Shown here: one piece after another, positions 45,299 through 56,105 of the stretch
Position numbering within the stretch: the first letter of the stretch is position 1
Layout of the letters: every line of letters starts with the position of its first letter
Source: Azolla caroliniana
Taxonomy: Eukaryota; Polypodiophyta
Assembly (NCBI GenBank): GCA_043228905.1
Contig: JBHGNT010000016.1
Location: forward strand, 3,286,001-3,350,000
Direction of reading: 5' to 3'
Length of the DNA stretch: 64,000 bases
Notes under the pieces: generated by a model
The model's input: only the letters and a program-made list of their open reading frames with translations
Told to the model about the DNA's origin: nothing
The model's database searches: none
Position numbers and translations under genes: made by a program

Positions 45299-48200
45299 AG
45301 TGAGGTCTCCATATCCTCAGCCTGATTTTTTTTGCCAAAGAGCACACAGACCTATCTTCTTTTATCCCTCCCTCCCAACCCTGTAGCTCAAGAGGAGGAT
45401 ATCCATGGCCTCACATGCCACCATTGTTTCATCAACCATTCCCCAACTCCCCAAAGAATCCATCTTGGATGGGAACAATTACTTGGATTGGGAGCTACAA
45501 ATAAAGACCTTGCTACAATACCATCGTTTATGGAATGTAGTCAATGGTAGTGACAAGAAACCACCATTAACTTCATCCTCTTCAACCAAATCAGTTGCTG
45601 GCTCATCTAACGCTGAGATTGAAGCTTGGCTAGATAAGGATTCTCATGCTCATGCTTTCCTCATGTTTAATATTAAACCGAGCATCGCTCGTCAATTTCA
45701 AGATAAAGATGACGAGACAGCCAATGAACTATGGACAACCATCAAAAGGAGGTATCATCGAGCTAATCATGCTCAAATGATAGCTATTGAAAGACAACTA
45801 GCAAATCTCAAGATTCATGACACTCCCAACATCATGGATCAAATAACGGAATTTGTCACTCTCCAAAAGGAACTAGTTTCTTTGGGAAGCAAGTCCACTG
45901 AAGTTGAGTTTGTGCATCGTCTAATGATAAAGTTGTCTGAGTCATTCTCAGCCTTTTGTGACACCATTTCTCTTCTTCCCAACACACCTGACATGAATAC
46001 ATTTCTTGGTATGCTACAAGATAGGGCAACAAGGAAGAAAAGTGCTCAAACTTCCAATGAGACGCTTCTACATGCGACAAGTAAAGGCAAGTGGAAGCAA
46101 AATGGTAACTCCTACAACAAACCCAATCCAAGACCGCCAAACAACCCAGCTTACAAGGAGCTCACTTGTCATTATTGTGGCTACAAAGGTCACATTCAGC
46201 CAGATTGTCGGAAAAAGAAAAGGGACAATACTAAGAACTCTTCTTCTACCAGAAATCAACCTACACCGAAATCCAACTCGGCCCACTCAGCCAAAGAAAC
46301 AGTTTTCCTTGGCATTGAGGAACATACTTCACATTTGGCTGGACCAACTACTTCAACCATCGATGAGTGGTTAGTAGATAGTGGTGCCACTTCACACATG
46401 ACCTATGACAAATCCATTTTGCATGATGTGAAGCCTAGCTCTTCCCAAATCTCTATAGGAGATGCCTCAAGCATTGAGGCTTCATGTGTGGGTAATGTGG
46501 TTCTTGACAATTCTTCAAGTGAAGAACCTGTCGTTCTTCAAGATGTACTACATGTGCCTCGCATCTCTACCAACCTACTTTCGGTTTACAAAATCACCAA
46601 GCAAGGTTATGGAGTCTACTTTGATAGCTCAGTTTTGGAAGTGATTGACACCAATAGCCTACAAATTGTAGCTAGTGGCACACAAGAAGGGGGTTTATAT
46701 CGGCTAAAAAGCTCCCATAGCCCCTTGGAAAACTCCAAATCTCATCATCTTCATCTTCTTCAAGGCTCTCATGCCTTGGTGGCACAAGAAGATCCCACAT
46801 TGTGGCATGCTAGGTTTGGTCATCTCAACTATGATTCTCTTCAAAAGCTCTCCTCCTCCCAACTAGTTGAGGGTCTTCCTATTTTCAAATCTCCCAATAC
46901 CCCATGTGTTGCTTGTCTTCATGGCAAGCAACATCAAGAGCCTTTCCCTCATGAAGCCACTCACCGGGCAACATCTATCTTGGAGTTAGTGCACATGGAT
47001 CTTTGTGGTCCCATGAAAACCACTACTCTTGGTGGTGCACGCTACTTCATGCTTATAATTGATGATTTCTCCCGCAAGGTTTGGGTTTATTTTCTTGTAG
47101 AAAAATCCCAAGCCTTCACAAAATTTCAAGAATGGGTAGCTCTCGTGGAGAACGAGACATTGAAGAAAGTTCGAAAGATCAGGTCGGACAATGGTGGAGA
47201 GTTTATCTCCAAAGCTTTCCACCATTTCTGCTCTCAACGAGGCATTGCTCGCCAATTTTCTACACCCAATAATCCTCAACAAAATGGAGTCGTAGAAAGG
47301 AAGAACCGGACAGTCCAAGAGATGGCTCGTATGATGCTATCTCAATCTGATCTTCCTCTCTCATTTTGGGGTGAAGATGTCAACACAGCAGTCTACACCA
47401 TCAACTACTGCCCAACAAAAGCAGTTGCTAGAATGACGCCTGAAGAAGCATTTATAGGTGTAAAGCCCTCAGTATCTCATTTTAAAGTCTTTGGTTGTGA
47501 TGCTTATGTTCACATTTCAGATCATAAAAGGACGAAATTTGAGTCCAAAACCAAGAAATGCAAATTTCTTGGTTACAGCACACAATCTAAAGCATACAGG
47601 TTATGGGATTTAGAGTCAAAGTCCCTAGTCATATCTAGGGATGTTCATTTTGTGGAGTCTCAGCCGGATGACTCTAGGATTTCACCTGAGTTCATGGTTG
47701 AAATCCAAGCTCCTCCGGAATCTCCTATTTTAGACGAAGATGTCTCATCTTCAAGCCCCCCATCTCCTCCTACTAAATCTCTAACTTCGCCAACAATTCA
47801 AACCTCTCCCTCAACTCCATTTGTTTCCACTCCCTCTACAAACCAGCTTCCACCACTTCCCAAGTGGCTTCAAGCCACCATTCGTGATTCTCATCTCTCC
47901 GATGCTGAACTTCATGAGTATACATATGGTTCTCGAACACGTAAGTCACAACGGCCTCTTCACTCATGCAACTTTGCCTTATTGTGCACTGTTGTGCAAT
48001 CAAAAGAACCCACAACAGCAAAAGAGGCCCTTGTTCTTCCAAAGTGGACAACAGCAATGGAAGTTGAACTTGATTCCATTGAGCGGAATCATACATGGGA
48101 GCTGGTCCCACGACCTCCACATCGACAAGTCATTGGATTGAAATGGATTTTCAAGACCAAATACCATGCTGATGGTACTTTGGATAAGCACAAGGCACGT

Positions 48201-49392
48201 TTAATGGCAAAAGGCTACTCACAAGTTGAAGGAGTGGATTATGAGGAAACTTTTGCTCCAACAGTAAGGTACACATCTATCCGATATGCGCTTGCACTTG
48301 CTGCTCACAACAAATGGGCCATTTTTCAAATGGATGTCAAGTCAGCCTTCCTTAACGGTGACTTAAAAGAGGAGGTTTATGTTGAACAGCCTCTAGGTTT
48401 CGAGATTTTAGAGTGGAAAAACATGGTCTACAGGTTACACAAAGCCTTGTATGGCTTAAAGCAAGCTCCCAAAGCTTGGCATGACAAAATTGATAGCTTC
48501 TTTCTTTCTCTTGGGTTTCAAAACTGTAATGCTGACAACAATCTCTATGTTTTTTCCCAAGATAATTTGCTTTGCTTGATCATATTATATGTTGACGACC
48601 TTCTAATTACAGGGTCCCTTGCATCTAAAATCGAGGAGGTCCGCATTGACCTCAAAACAACCTTTGAAATGACTGATCTAGGACTTCTCCATTATTTCAT
48701 AGGTATGGAGGTCTATCAATCACATGGTGGTATCTTTCTCAGCCAACATAGGTATCTCAGGCAGCTCCTTGAGACCTATAACATGACAAATTGCAAGCCA
48801 TTGTCCTGTCCAATGGATCCAAACTCAAAGCTATCTCGTGAAGAAGATTCTCCCATATTTGAGGATATCACGAAATATAGGAGATTAATCGGGTCCCTTC
48901 TTCACTTAACTTATACCAGGCTTGATTTGTCCTATAGTGTGAGTATTCTCAGCCAATTCTCAACTGCTCCAAGACAAAGTCATTGGCAAGCAGCTATTCG
49001 AGTTCTTCGGTATTTGGCCAACACACTCGACTATGGTCTATCTTTTAGAGGCGGCATTGAGCTTGTTGGCTACTCATATGCTGATTGGGCAGGTGATATT
49101 GATTCTAGAAGGTCCACATCTGGCTATTGTTTTATGTTAGGTTCAGGCTTGATTTCTTGGAAATCGAAGAAGCAAAACTCAGTTTCTACTTCATCGACGG
49201 AAGCTGAATATCGCGCCTACTTGGATACTTGTTGTGAGTTGCTATGGTTGATGCAATTGTTTTCTCACATTGGTGTTTTGCAAGCCTCTCCTATTGCAGT
49301 TTTCACCGACAGCCAAAGTGCACGTTGTCGTGAAGGATTTGCTTCACGATATAAAAATAAATTTAAATATTGAATTCAGTAATATTTCAAAC

Positions 49393-49590
49393 ACTTGAAC
49401 CTACAACCTTATAAGCCAAGCACAATGTATATACCAATAGGGTAGGCTATTTGTTTTTAGAAATGTTGTCAAGAATGTGCTTCACTATATAAGAATAAAC
49501 TTAAATATTGTATTAAGTAAAATTGACGGACTTGAACCCTCAACCTTGTATATCAAGCACAAAGCATACACCACTAAGCTAGGCTATTTG
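49393..49590 (-). repeat. Two tandem tRNA-like units
   Basis: Two related units, about 135 bp apart, each contain on the minus strand a box-A-like motif (TAGCCTACCCTATTGGTA at 49432-49449; TAGCCTAGCTTAGTGGTG at about 49570-49587) and a box-B-like motif (GGTTGTAGGTTCAAGT; GGTTGAGGGTTCAAGT). They share flanking tataagaataaacttaaatattg-like sequence, so a duplicated SINE fragment is likely. Confidence 0.6.
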
Positions 49591-49827
49591 TTTTAGGGTT
49601 ATATCCATCATTATACTTATCCCAATACATGGGAGCTCAAATGAGCATGATGGCTATCATGCATCACATGGAATGCATGTGCGCCAAATGGCGATCATGC
49701 ATAAGATGTAACTCATGCATTACATGAATGCCATTACCATATGCATGGAAATACTTATAAAAAGAGGGGCAAGGAAAACAAGAAAGGAATCAAGAGAGGG
49801 TGAGAAAATAATACAATTAATTAAAGA

Positions 49828-49964
49828 AGACTAGCTCATTGGGTGGAGAACCTCTCGTTTCGAAGTTGAGGTCGTGAGTTCGAATCAAGGGTCGGTAGAG
49901 AAAGGGTTCATCTTGCTACCAAACATTGTAAAGTTGGTAAAATCTTGTATTCGTAATACATATC
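49828..49964 (+). mobile_element. tRNA-derived SINE
   Basis: Box A TAGCTCATTGGGTGGAGA (49832-49849) and box B GGTCGTGAGTTCGAATC (49870-49886) have tRNA-like spacing. They are followed by a tRNA-unrelated body (gggtcggtagagaaaggg) and end in a T- and A-rich tail. The 3' half of a true tRNA is absent. Confidence 0.75.
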
Positions 49965-50410
49965 ATATACTTTTTTGTCTTAAATCATACTTTGTCTCTA
50001 TCTTGCGTCTTGAATCATACATTGCCTCTATCTTTTATCTATACTAGTCTCTCTCTCACACATATTACTTTAAACTATTATTCTTCATATCCTTTATCTT
50101 CCTAACATTTGCGCGCAAGCCTTATAAAAGTTCCTTCAACTCCCCTTAACCTTAGTCCCTGCGACTTCGCCGCAACAACCACAACTACCCCGACAACGTG
50201 CCTTGGCACATAGCTCAGCATTTCATGGTAGAACAAAACACATCGAAGTGCACTACCATTTTGTTCGTGACTTAGTGAAATCACAAGTCATCAACTTGGC
50301 ATATTGCCCTACTCAAGAAAATGTGGCTGATTTATTTACTAAGCCACTTCCAAGGCAAGCCATTGATCAACTCCTTGATTGACTCAATGTTGGACCACCG
50401 TTCTAGAGCT

Positions 50411-50419
50411 GAGAGGAGG
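50411..50419 (+). promoter_or_regulatory. Copia polypurine tract
   Basis: GAGAGGAGG directly precedes the TG of the 3' LTR and would prime plus-strand synthesis. Confidence 0.85.
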
Positions 50420-50886
50420 TGTTGGAGGGTGGCAGCTCCAGCCCTGAACCCTCTTTCATCTTTATTATCTTTGTACTATATTCTCTCCCTTCCCAGATTA
50501 TTCCCTCTCTAGAATCTACAACTCCTTTAATGCCGTCTCTCTCTAGAATTTGTAATGCTTTAAATGCCTTTTTTCTCTTCTACTTTTTCCAAGATATTCC
50601 CTTTTATTCCTAGTTTTTTGTACCTATTTGGTAGTACAAGAGCCACTTTACTACCAAACAACCATTTCACCCACTTTCCCCAATTTTGTATAAATAGGCT
50701 ATACCAGCCTCTTTTGAAAAGACTTTTTTTACTTTGGTTGCTACTTAAAAACAAGCTCTATTCCTTGGCGGTGTCTTTGCTCTTTGCAACCATTTTTTCT
50801 ACTGCTGTCTAACAGCCTTCTCACAGCTTGGTTGTGCCTATTTTGTTTTAAGTCTTCAGCTGCTGCTATTAACAGCTTTTCTCACA
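50420..50886 (+). repeat. Copia 3' LTR
   Basis: 467 bp, same length and ends as the 5' LTR, followed by the ATCTT target duplication. Confidence 0.95.
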
Positions 50887-50996
50887 ATCTTTGCTTCGTC
50901 TAGCTTAGCTCTAGACCAATTGCAGCTAGGGTCTGCTTGTAGCAACCGTTGCGCGGCCGCAACGAACTTCTGTAATTTTGTTTCAATGGCTCGAAC

Positions 50997-51944
50997 CTAC
51001 TGGAGGGCCATCTTGGTTTCCTGTTGTAAAAAGGAGGAGAGGGCCAATTTCTTCAGCAAATCCTCACTGGCCGATTCACTTACAATGGTCTCCTGCCAGA
51101 TGCTTTGCAACCCTGCTTTCACCTTTGCACTCTTCATGATCTTTGTGGGGATTTTCACATTGAGACTTCCCTTGCTACCGCGGGGTGGGTTAAGGTCTAG
51201 TCTCATAGGCTGGTGATCCGAGAAGGGAAGACCTGCCAAGATAGCGAAGGAGCCCCCCAGCTCTTCGAGGGACGAGCTGATGTATATGCGGTTTAGCCGT
51301 GCAAGACTACCACCCCTAGCATTCACGACAACTAGGGAGAAGTGTAGTGAATGTGAGCATCTCCTAAGGGAAGAGCTCCATGTATCCTTCACCCCAATTT
51401 TGCCAATTAGGAAAGCCCATGCGTCCAACTACGCACCATGAAGCGGTCTTTGGGTCCCCCCTTTCCTATCTCCCAAGTGCTCAGTCATATTGAAATCACC
51501 GGCCATTACCCATGCCTCTACATCAGGCAATGTTGTCGCTAACATCCTCCAAAAGATTGCTCTCTCGGGGGAAGAGTTAGGGGCATAAATGTTTAGCACC
51601 CCAATCTGAAGGTGATTCCATTTCAAAAGCACATATAAGGCTCTACCTGCCACCAGCGTGCCATGTGATGTTACTTCGTAACAAGCCTGATCGCTAATCA
51701 AGATGTAGACCCCTCCTCTTCGGTGGAGGTCACCGTGTGCAGCTGACCACCACGTGGTCCATCCACCCGACAAGGGGTTTACTAGGCTCTATGTTCTCTC
51801 TTGAGAGAGGTGGTGTTCCTACAAAAGCAATATGTCAATGTTGCCCCCTATATTAAGGGGATTCAACTCCTCCCGAAGTCTTTTGCACTCATGTTGTTGC
51901 CGGCCTCCACCAAGGCCCTGCACATTCCATGTTAGGATCCTCAT
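50997..51944 (-). pseudogene. LINE endonuclease, broken
   Basis: Frames at 51429-51773 (GVLNIYAPNSSPERAIFW, WVMAGDFNMTEH) and 50997-51428 (LNRIYISSSLEELGG, FSDHQPMRL) cover the C-terminal two thirds of the endonuclease. The N-terminal part (WNVQGLGGGR, EHHLSQE) is readable at 51780-51944 but contains stops. A stop separates the two main frames near 51428. Confidence 0.8.
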
Positions 51945-53158
51945 CTGAAGGCGGTGAGGTTGACACCCATGTTGGGGCCGACCCCCATGTCAAGGGGAAA
52001 ACTATCATCTACTTCTGGGGGTAGGGACTCCATAATAGATTGGAGAGCCTCTAAGGGATTCCCAACTTGTCGTTCCTGGCCTGCTTCAAATAGTTCCCGC
52101 GATACAGTTTGGCTCCTAAGCGGTTGCATATCCTACACCCCTCTAGCTCAGAGAGACGTCGCCAAACAAGGTGATGGTCTGCCTATTTTGCCCTTGATCG
52201 TGCCCGTCCGGATCCATGACTTCATTAATCTGAGGTCACCACCACATTCATGTTCCATCATGAGGGGGGCCTTTGTCAACATCTCCTCTGGGGTGGACGG
52301 TACCAGTTGTGGTTGCATCTCCATCGGGGTGGAGAACACGAGCTTGGGGGACAAGGATTCGCATGGGGACAATGTTGCTGCCAACGCTTCTGGGTCGCCA
52401 TCCCCTAGCCCTTGGAGCAATGTAAATCTGTTGGACGCTCTCACCTGTAGGGTGTGCACCTCCGCACTCCCCAAGAGGATCTTCACCCGTTTCAAGGGTT
52501 GTTCGTCCACACTTGCTAGTGACAAGGTAGGAGAATTTCTTTCTACGGGACAGTCTTGAAAGAGGGGGGGAGAGGTTGCACCTAGGTTTCAAAGTTTCCC
52601 TTGCTTCTTAACGGGGTGCCAAGGAGCCTCGCTGCCCTTGGGTGGCGCAACCTTCCCTGAGGTTCGAGGTCCCAAGCTTCCCTTTCCAATCTTACAAGGA
52701 CATTCCTTAGCTAGGTGCCCTTTCTGTTTGCAGATGAAACACTGCCCAGGGAGTCCCTCATAAACCACATTCACCATTGTGAGACCTAACTCCTTAGAGT
52801 AGAGCCTAATTCTTGTTGGAAGTCCATGGAGGGAAGGCAGTAAGATGCGTAGCTTGGGCACCTCCGCTACTGTATCTGCCATGGACATTGTTTTAGGGAA
52901 AATCGTCCCTATTTGTTCGCCAAAAAAAAGGAGCAGATGACACAAATGGGGAGGGAGGCCAGGAAATGTCCCTACCACTGGTTGCGCCAACGTGCCATCA
53001 CCCAATTTAATGTGGAAGAAAGTTTTCCCTAAACCTTGGATGCTCTTGATCGGAGGAATGTTTTCCATCACAACCACTTGGAGCATGTCCCGAACCATGC
53101 CACGACATGGTCTACCTGCAAGGAACCTACATACAAAGGAAGTACGACGTTGTCGCAT
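51945..53158 (-). pseudogene. LINE ORF1 (DUF4283-like with zinc knuckle), broken
   Basis: The frame 52589-53158 starts in the DUF4283-like domain (FVCRFLAGRPCRGMVRDMLQ) and ends after the zinc knuckle CFICKQKGHLAKEC. It closely parallels CKLLGGRPSRGMVRDMLQ and CFYCKKNGHMAKEC in the LINE at 54603. The rest of ORF1 is in several short frames (51941-52592). The protein would be an RNA-binding partner of ORF2; here it is disabled. Confidence 0.8.
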
Positions 53159-53228
53159 TGTTATGCGCGTGCGTGGAGAACAAGGCGGGACCGCTGGGGT
53201 CTTGGACCGAGGAATAAGTGAGGAAAGG

Positions 53229-53259
<31 letters not shown>
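53229..53259. repeat. (GA)n microsatellite
   Basis: About 15 uninterrupted GA units. It marks the transition from LINE ORF1 sequence to unrelated GC-rich DNA. Confidence 0.9.
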
Positions 53260-53261
<2 letters not shown>

Positions 53262-53966
53262 GCTCACTCACGTATAGACAAAGAAGCACACGGGGACGCG
53301 GCCCAACAACACAGGAGACACGAGTTGAGAACACTAGAGTATGTATGTAAATATATGCATGTATTTGTAGGTATGCAAATGACTCGAACGGTTACAACCG
53401 ATCAGGTCGGCGAGATGGATGCCGACGCCTGATCACCCACGCACACAGGGGAGCAAGATGGAGATTTTGCCGGAAGCACACGGGCGTTCCACGGAGCAGA
53501 ATCAGCCTCCTGAGAACCTGCGCAAAAGAAAGCTATGGAGAGAAGAAGAGCTCGGTCCCAGTCCGACAACACTTCGTCCCCTCCAGCGCGCCCTACCTTC
53601 TCTCCCGTCTCCCTCTCTTTTATAGCTCAAGGAGGGAGGCCGTTTCACCCGTTTACATTACATTAATTCTCTGTCCTTTCGGACAGAGATTCTCCACGAT
53701 TCTCCCTATAGAATTTTGCTACCTAGTATTTGACTTTTGTGCCTACCTATCTACTATAAATCAAGGGGCGTGCCTAGTGTAAGGGCCGGTTCACACACGC
53801 TATACACGGTTTGCACCTAAGGACAGTTTTCTTCACGACAACGTAGGCGTTCGATTTCCTCCGCTAAGAGCCGATTGGCCTCTAGGGACAGGGTGATGTC
53901 AAGATTTGTTCCGCTTTCTTCATGTAGCACAGTGGGTTCTAATGGAAGTTCAGTTTCTCCCACCAT
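53260..53966 (-). other. GC-rich segment with promoter-like sequence and small ORF
   Basis: On the minus strand a TATA-like TATAAAAG (53618-53625) is preceded by a short ORF of 49 codons at 53817-53966 (starts MVGETELPLEP, ends LRCREENCP) that would form a coiled coil. The layout of short C-terminal coding sequence, then a TATA-bearing non-coding stretch, resembles the 3' end of an LTR element with its LTR, but no terminal repeats were found. The function is unknown. Confidence 0.3.
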
Positions 53967-54590
53967 TGCACTCTATGGTTCTGTTTTTTGTTTTTTCCCC
54001 TTCCCTTTTGTCGTGTTTCGTTTTCTTTCTTTTTTTCCCCGTTTTTAAAAAAAATATTTTAAATATAAAATTTTGAGTTTTTAATAAATTTTTTAATTTT
54101 ATTTTTTAATTTTATCTTTTTTATTTATATATACTTTTTTTTGGGGGGGGGGGGGAGGGGGGGGGTATAGGTTTGGAGAGAGGGAGGCCCACTCTTCGAA
54201 TTGTGGGTTTGGAGGGGGCCACTCTTCGTTACATTACTATATGATGCTTCATTGTTATACATTTCATTATTATAGAAAGTACACAAAGATGCACAAATAA
54301 ACATAACTACCTCACAAAGATAATGAAACACATAAAATAAATATCGTGTTAATGTTTTTACTAATAAGTATGAAAAAAAAAGGTTAGTAAAACATTTAGT
54401 TTTAACTTAAAACTTAAAACATTAAAATCAAACCTAGAGTTTACACTCTTAAAGTATTTAAAAGGTTATTGTTTAAAATTTCAATCAAATTTCAACTAAT
54501 ATTATTAGTAAAAAATAAATATTTGAGAGTATATGTATATCATATTACATGATGATGATATTATTTTAAGCGTGTTATAAAAAACATATA
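53967..54590. other. AT-rich DNA with a long G run
   Basis: No gene. The run at 54143-54165 has 13 and 9 consecutive G separated by one A. It is preceded by T-rich sequence. A repeated phrase (ggaggcccactcttcg / gggggccactcttcg) lies at 54184-54230. Confidence 0.6.
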
Positions 54591-54765
54591 GTATAAATAT
54601 ATATATATATTTTTTTCCAAAAAAAACACTACTTCCCATTAGTTAGCAAAAGAATTACATCGAAGAACAGCCATAATCAAAACAGCATAATCCTCACCTA
54701 ACTATTTACAACAAGAGTAACCCACTGCCTCTTTTTACATAGTGACCACCATGGTGACCACATAT

Positions 54766-56034
54766 TCACAACGAAGCCAGTGGCGGAAACAACCATCTTG
54801 GTGCTTGGTAATTCCATTTAGGACCAGACGCTGAATTAACCATCATAGGAGAGCGACCCCATTTCAGCAAAAACTTTGAGCGAGCCCTGTCTGCTGCATC
54901 CGAGTTCCCTTCAATTGAGTTGTACTGTCCGCGCAACCAAGATACCAGCTCGAACCAAATGTTTAGCAACACCTCACCGCTTGGGAGTTTTCGTTGCTGA
55001 AAAACAAACATACATCGTCTGGTCCAAATGTGCCAGACCGAGAAGCATGCCACCAACATCCATATCTCCTCAAAAAAACCAGAGTTTGTACCAGGTTCTA
55101 CTCCAACACTTTTGAATACACTGCCGCCCTGCAATATAAAACCATGACCATGTGGATTTAATTGTTCCGCCCAACCTTCCTTAGTTAGTTTCAAACCCTG
55201 TAAGGACCCCCACACAACTCTCCCATTCACCCCGCATGCTGCCACTATCCTGAGACTTCGACCCCAAATGCTGATTGCCTCTGCACAATTCCAAAAACAG
55301 TGAGGTATCGATTCCAAAGAGTGACCACATAACAGGCAACCAGCCTCCCCACCACGAGACCTCATCCACTCCCCTACCGGTAACGCCTTATGACTAAGAA
55401 GCCAAAACCACACCTTGATTTTTTCTGGCATATCAGATGCCCATAGTCTCCGCCAAAACGACTTCAACAAGTCATCTGATATGCCTTTATCCCTCCAACT
55501 ATTGCGAGTTTGAGCAGCACCCACTGATTTGGAGCCAATGATTTGCCTTCCGAGCTTAGTACTATAATCAAAAAACCCCACCAGTTTGTTCGTTCCCGGT
55601 TTTTGCCACCATACCTCTAGTGGATCCCACTCCAAATCATGTAGAGGCTTGTTGTCCAATAGCCATAGTTTACAATCATTATCTAGCTTCCCTGGGTCTG
55701 GGTTTAATTGCCACTTCTTACCTTCCAACACTGCCACCCGCACTGCCAACCACTGACCATTGTCGGACAAAGCACTTAGGTTTCCCCACAAACGATATTC
55801 ATTAGATGGACACTTGCCACGGATAATTTGTCCATCACTCTCACCTACAAACCACCCAGACCAGACCCCCTCTTCCTTATCCAACCTATCTAGACCATCA
55901 ACAGCCTTATTTATCAGTTGGGTCACCTTCTCAAGCCTACAAGAAATGCTACCAAACTGACCCTCCCTCCTCTTCATTTTGAAAACATCCCACTCTCTTA
56001 CTGAACTAACATTGTACCTAACATGCGGCCCCAT
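54766..56034 (-). pseudogene. LINE ORF2 C-terminal part (zf-RVT)
   Basis: 422 codons out of frame with the reverse transcriptase upstream. It contains DMPEKIKVWFWLLSHKALPV followed by CLLCGHSLESIPHCFWNC, the C-x2-C...H...C zf-RVT domain (about 230-265). The start shown is only the first ATG after the frameshift and is not a real initiation site. Confidence 0.85.
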
Positions 56035-56105
56035 GGCAAATATTTTTTCTGTCCAAGCATCATGCCGTCCTCGTTTCTAATCCTAGGGTTCCAAAATAAC
56101 GGTTG

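Larger units (their letters stand above)
49322..50197. mobile_element. 876-bp insertion in the copia RNase H sequence
   Basis: Removing 49322-50197 restores a continuous RNase H frame, so the borders are exact to within a few bases. GTGC is duplicated at the edges (49318-49321 and 50198-50201). The borders also form an 11-bp inverted repeat GCACGTTGTCG / CGACAACGTGC. Inside are two related tRNA-like fragments on the minus strand, a SINE on the plus strand, a TATA-like cttataaaaagagg at about 49752, and short direct repeats (aatcatac...tgcctctatctt) at 49980-50040. No superfamily can be assigned; it may be a nested composite. Confidence 0.8.
45405..50381 (+). pseudogene. Copia Gag-Pol polyprotein, split by an insertion in RNase H
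   Basis: A single frame runs 45405-49373 (1322 codons). It contains Gag (NYLDWELQIKTLL near the N-terminus), zinc knuckle CHYCGYKGH (about 254), protease VDSGATSHM (about 323), and integrase (HARFGHL about 467, CVACLHG about 501, the D,D,E residues near 530, 595 and 630 in MDLCGP, SDNGGEF and GVVERKNRT). Reverse transcriptase follows (MDVKSAFLNG about 976, YVDDLLITG about 1061) and then RNase H (ADWAGD, STSSTEAEY). After TDSQSA the frame runs into foreign DNA. The missing end resumes at about 50202-50381 (LAHSSAFHGRTKHIEVHYHF to LLD, stop). The element otherwise looks coding-competent; RNase H loss should block its own reverse transcription. Confidence 0.95.
44820..50886 (+). mobile_element. 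Ty1/copia LTR retrotransposon, complete but internally interrupted
   Basis: A 6,067-bp element with two 467-bp LTRs, both starting TGTTGGAGGG and ending CTCACA. It is flanked by a perfect 5-bp target duplication ATCTT (44815-44819 and 50887-50891). By eye I count 11 differences between the LTRs, so it is fairly young but not brand new. The order gag, protease, integrase, reverse transcriptase, RNase H defines the copia superfamily. It sits in sense opposite to the LINE it split. An 876-bp insertion at 49322-50197 interrupts RNase H. Confidence 0.97.
50887..53200 (-). mobile_element. Degenerate L1-type LINE, 5' half (split by copia element)
   Basis: Carries ORF1 and endonuclease sequence of the LINE whose 3' half is at 42013-44819. 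Compared with the LINE at 54603, about 230 ORF1 codons are missing at the 5' end, so the copy is probably truncated near 53200. No target duplication was identified. Confidence 0.75.

Noticed and set aside
45856-48191. Minus-strand open frames inside the copia polyprotein
   Set aside because: They are shadows of the long plus-strand frame and show no recognisable protein motifs.
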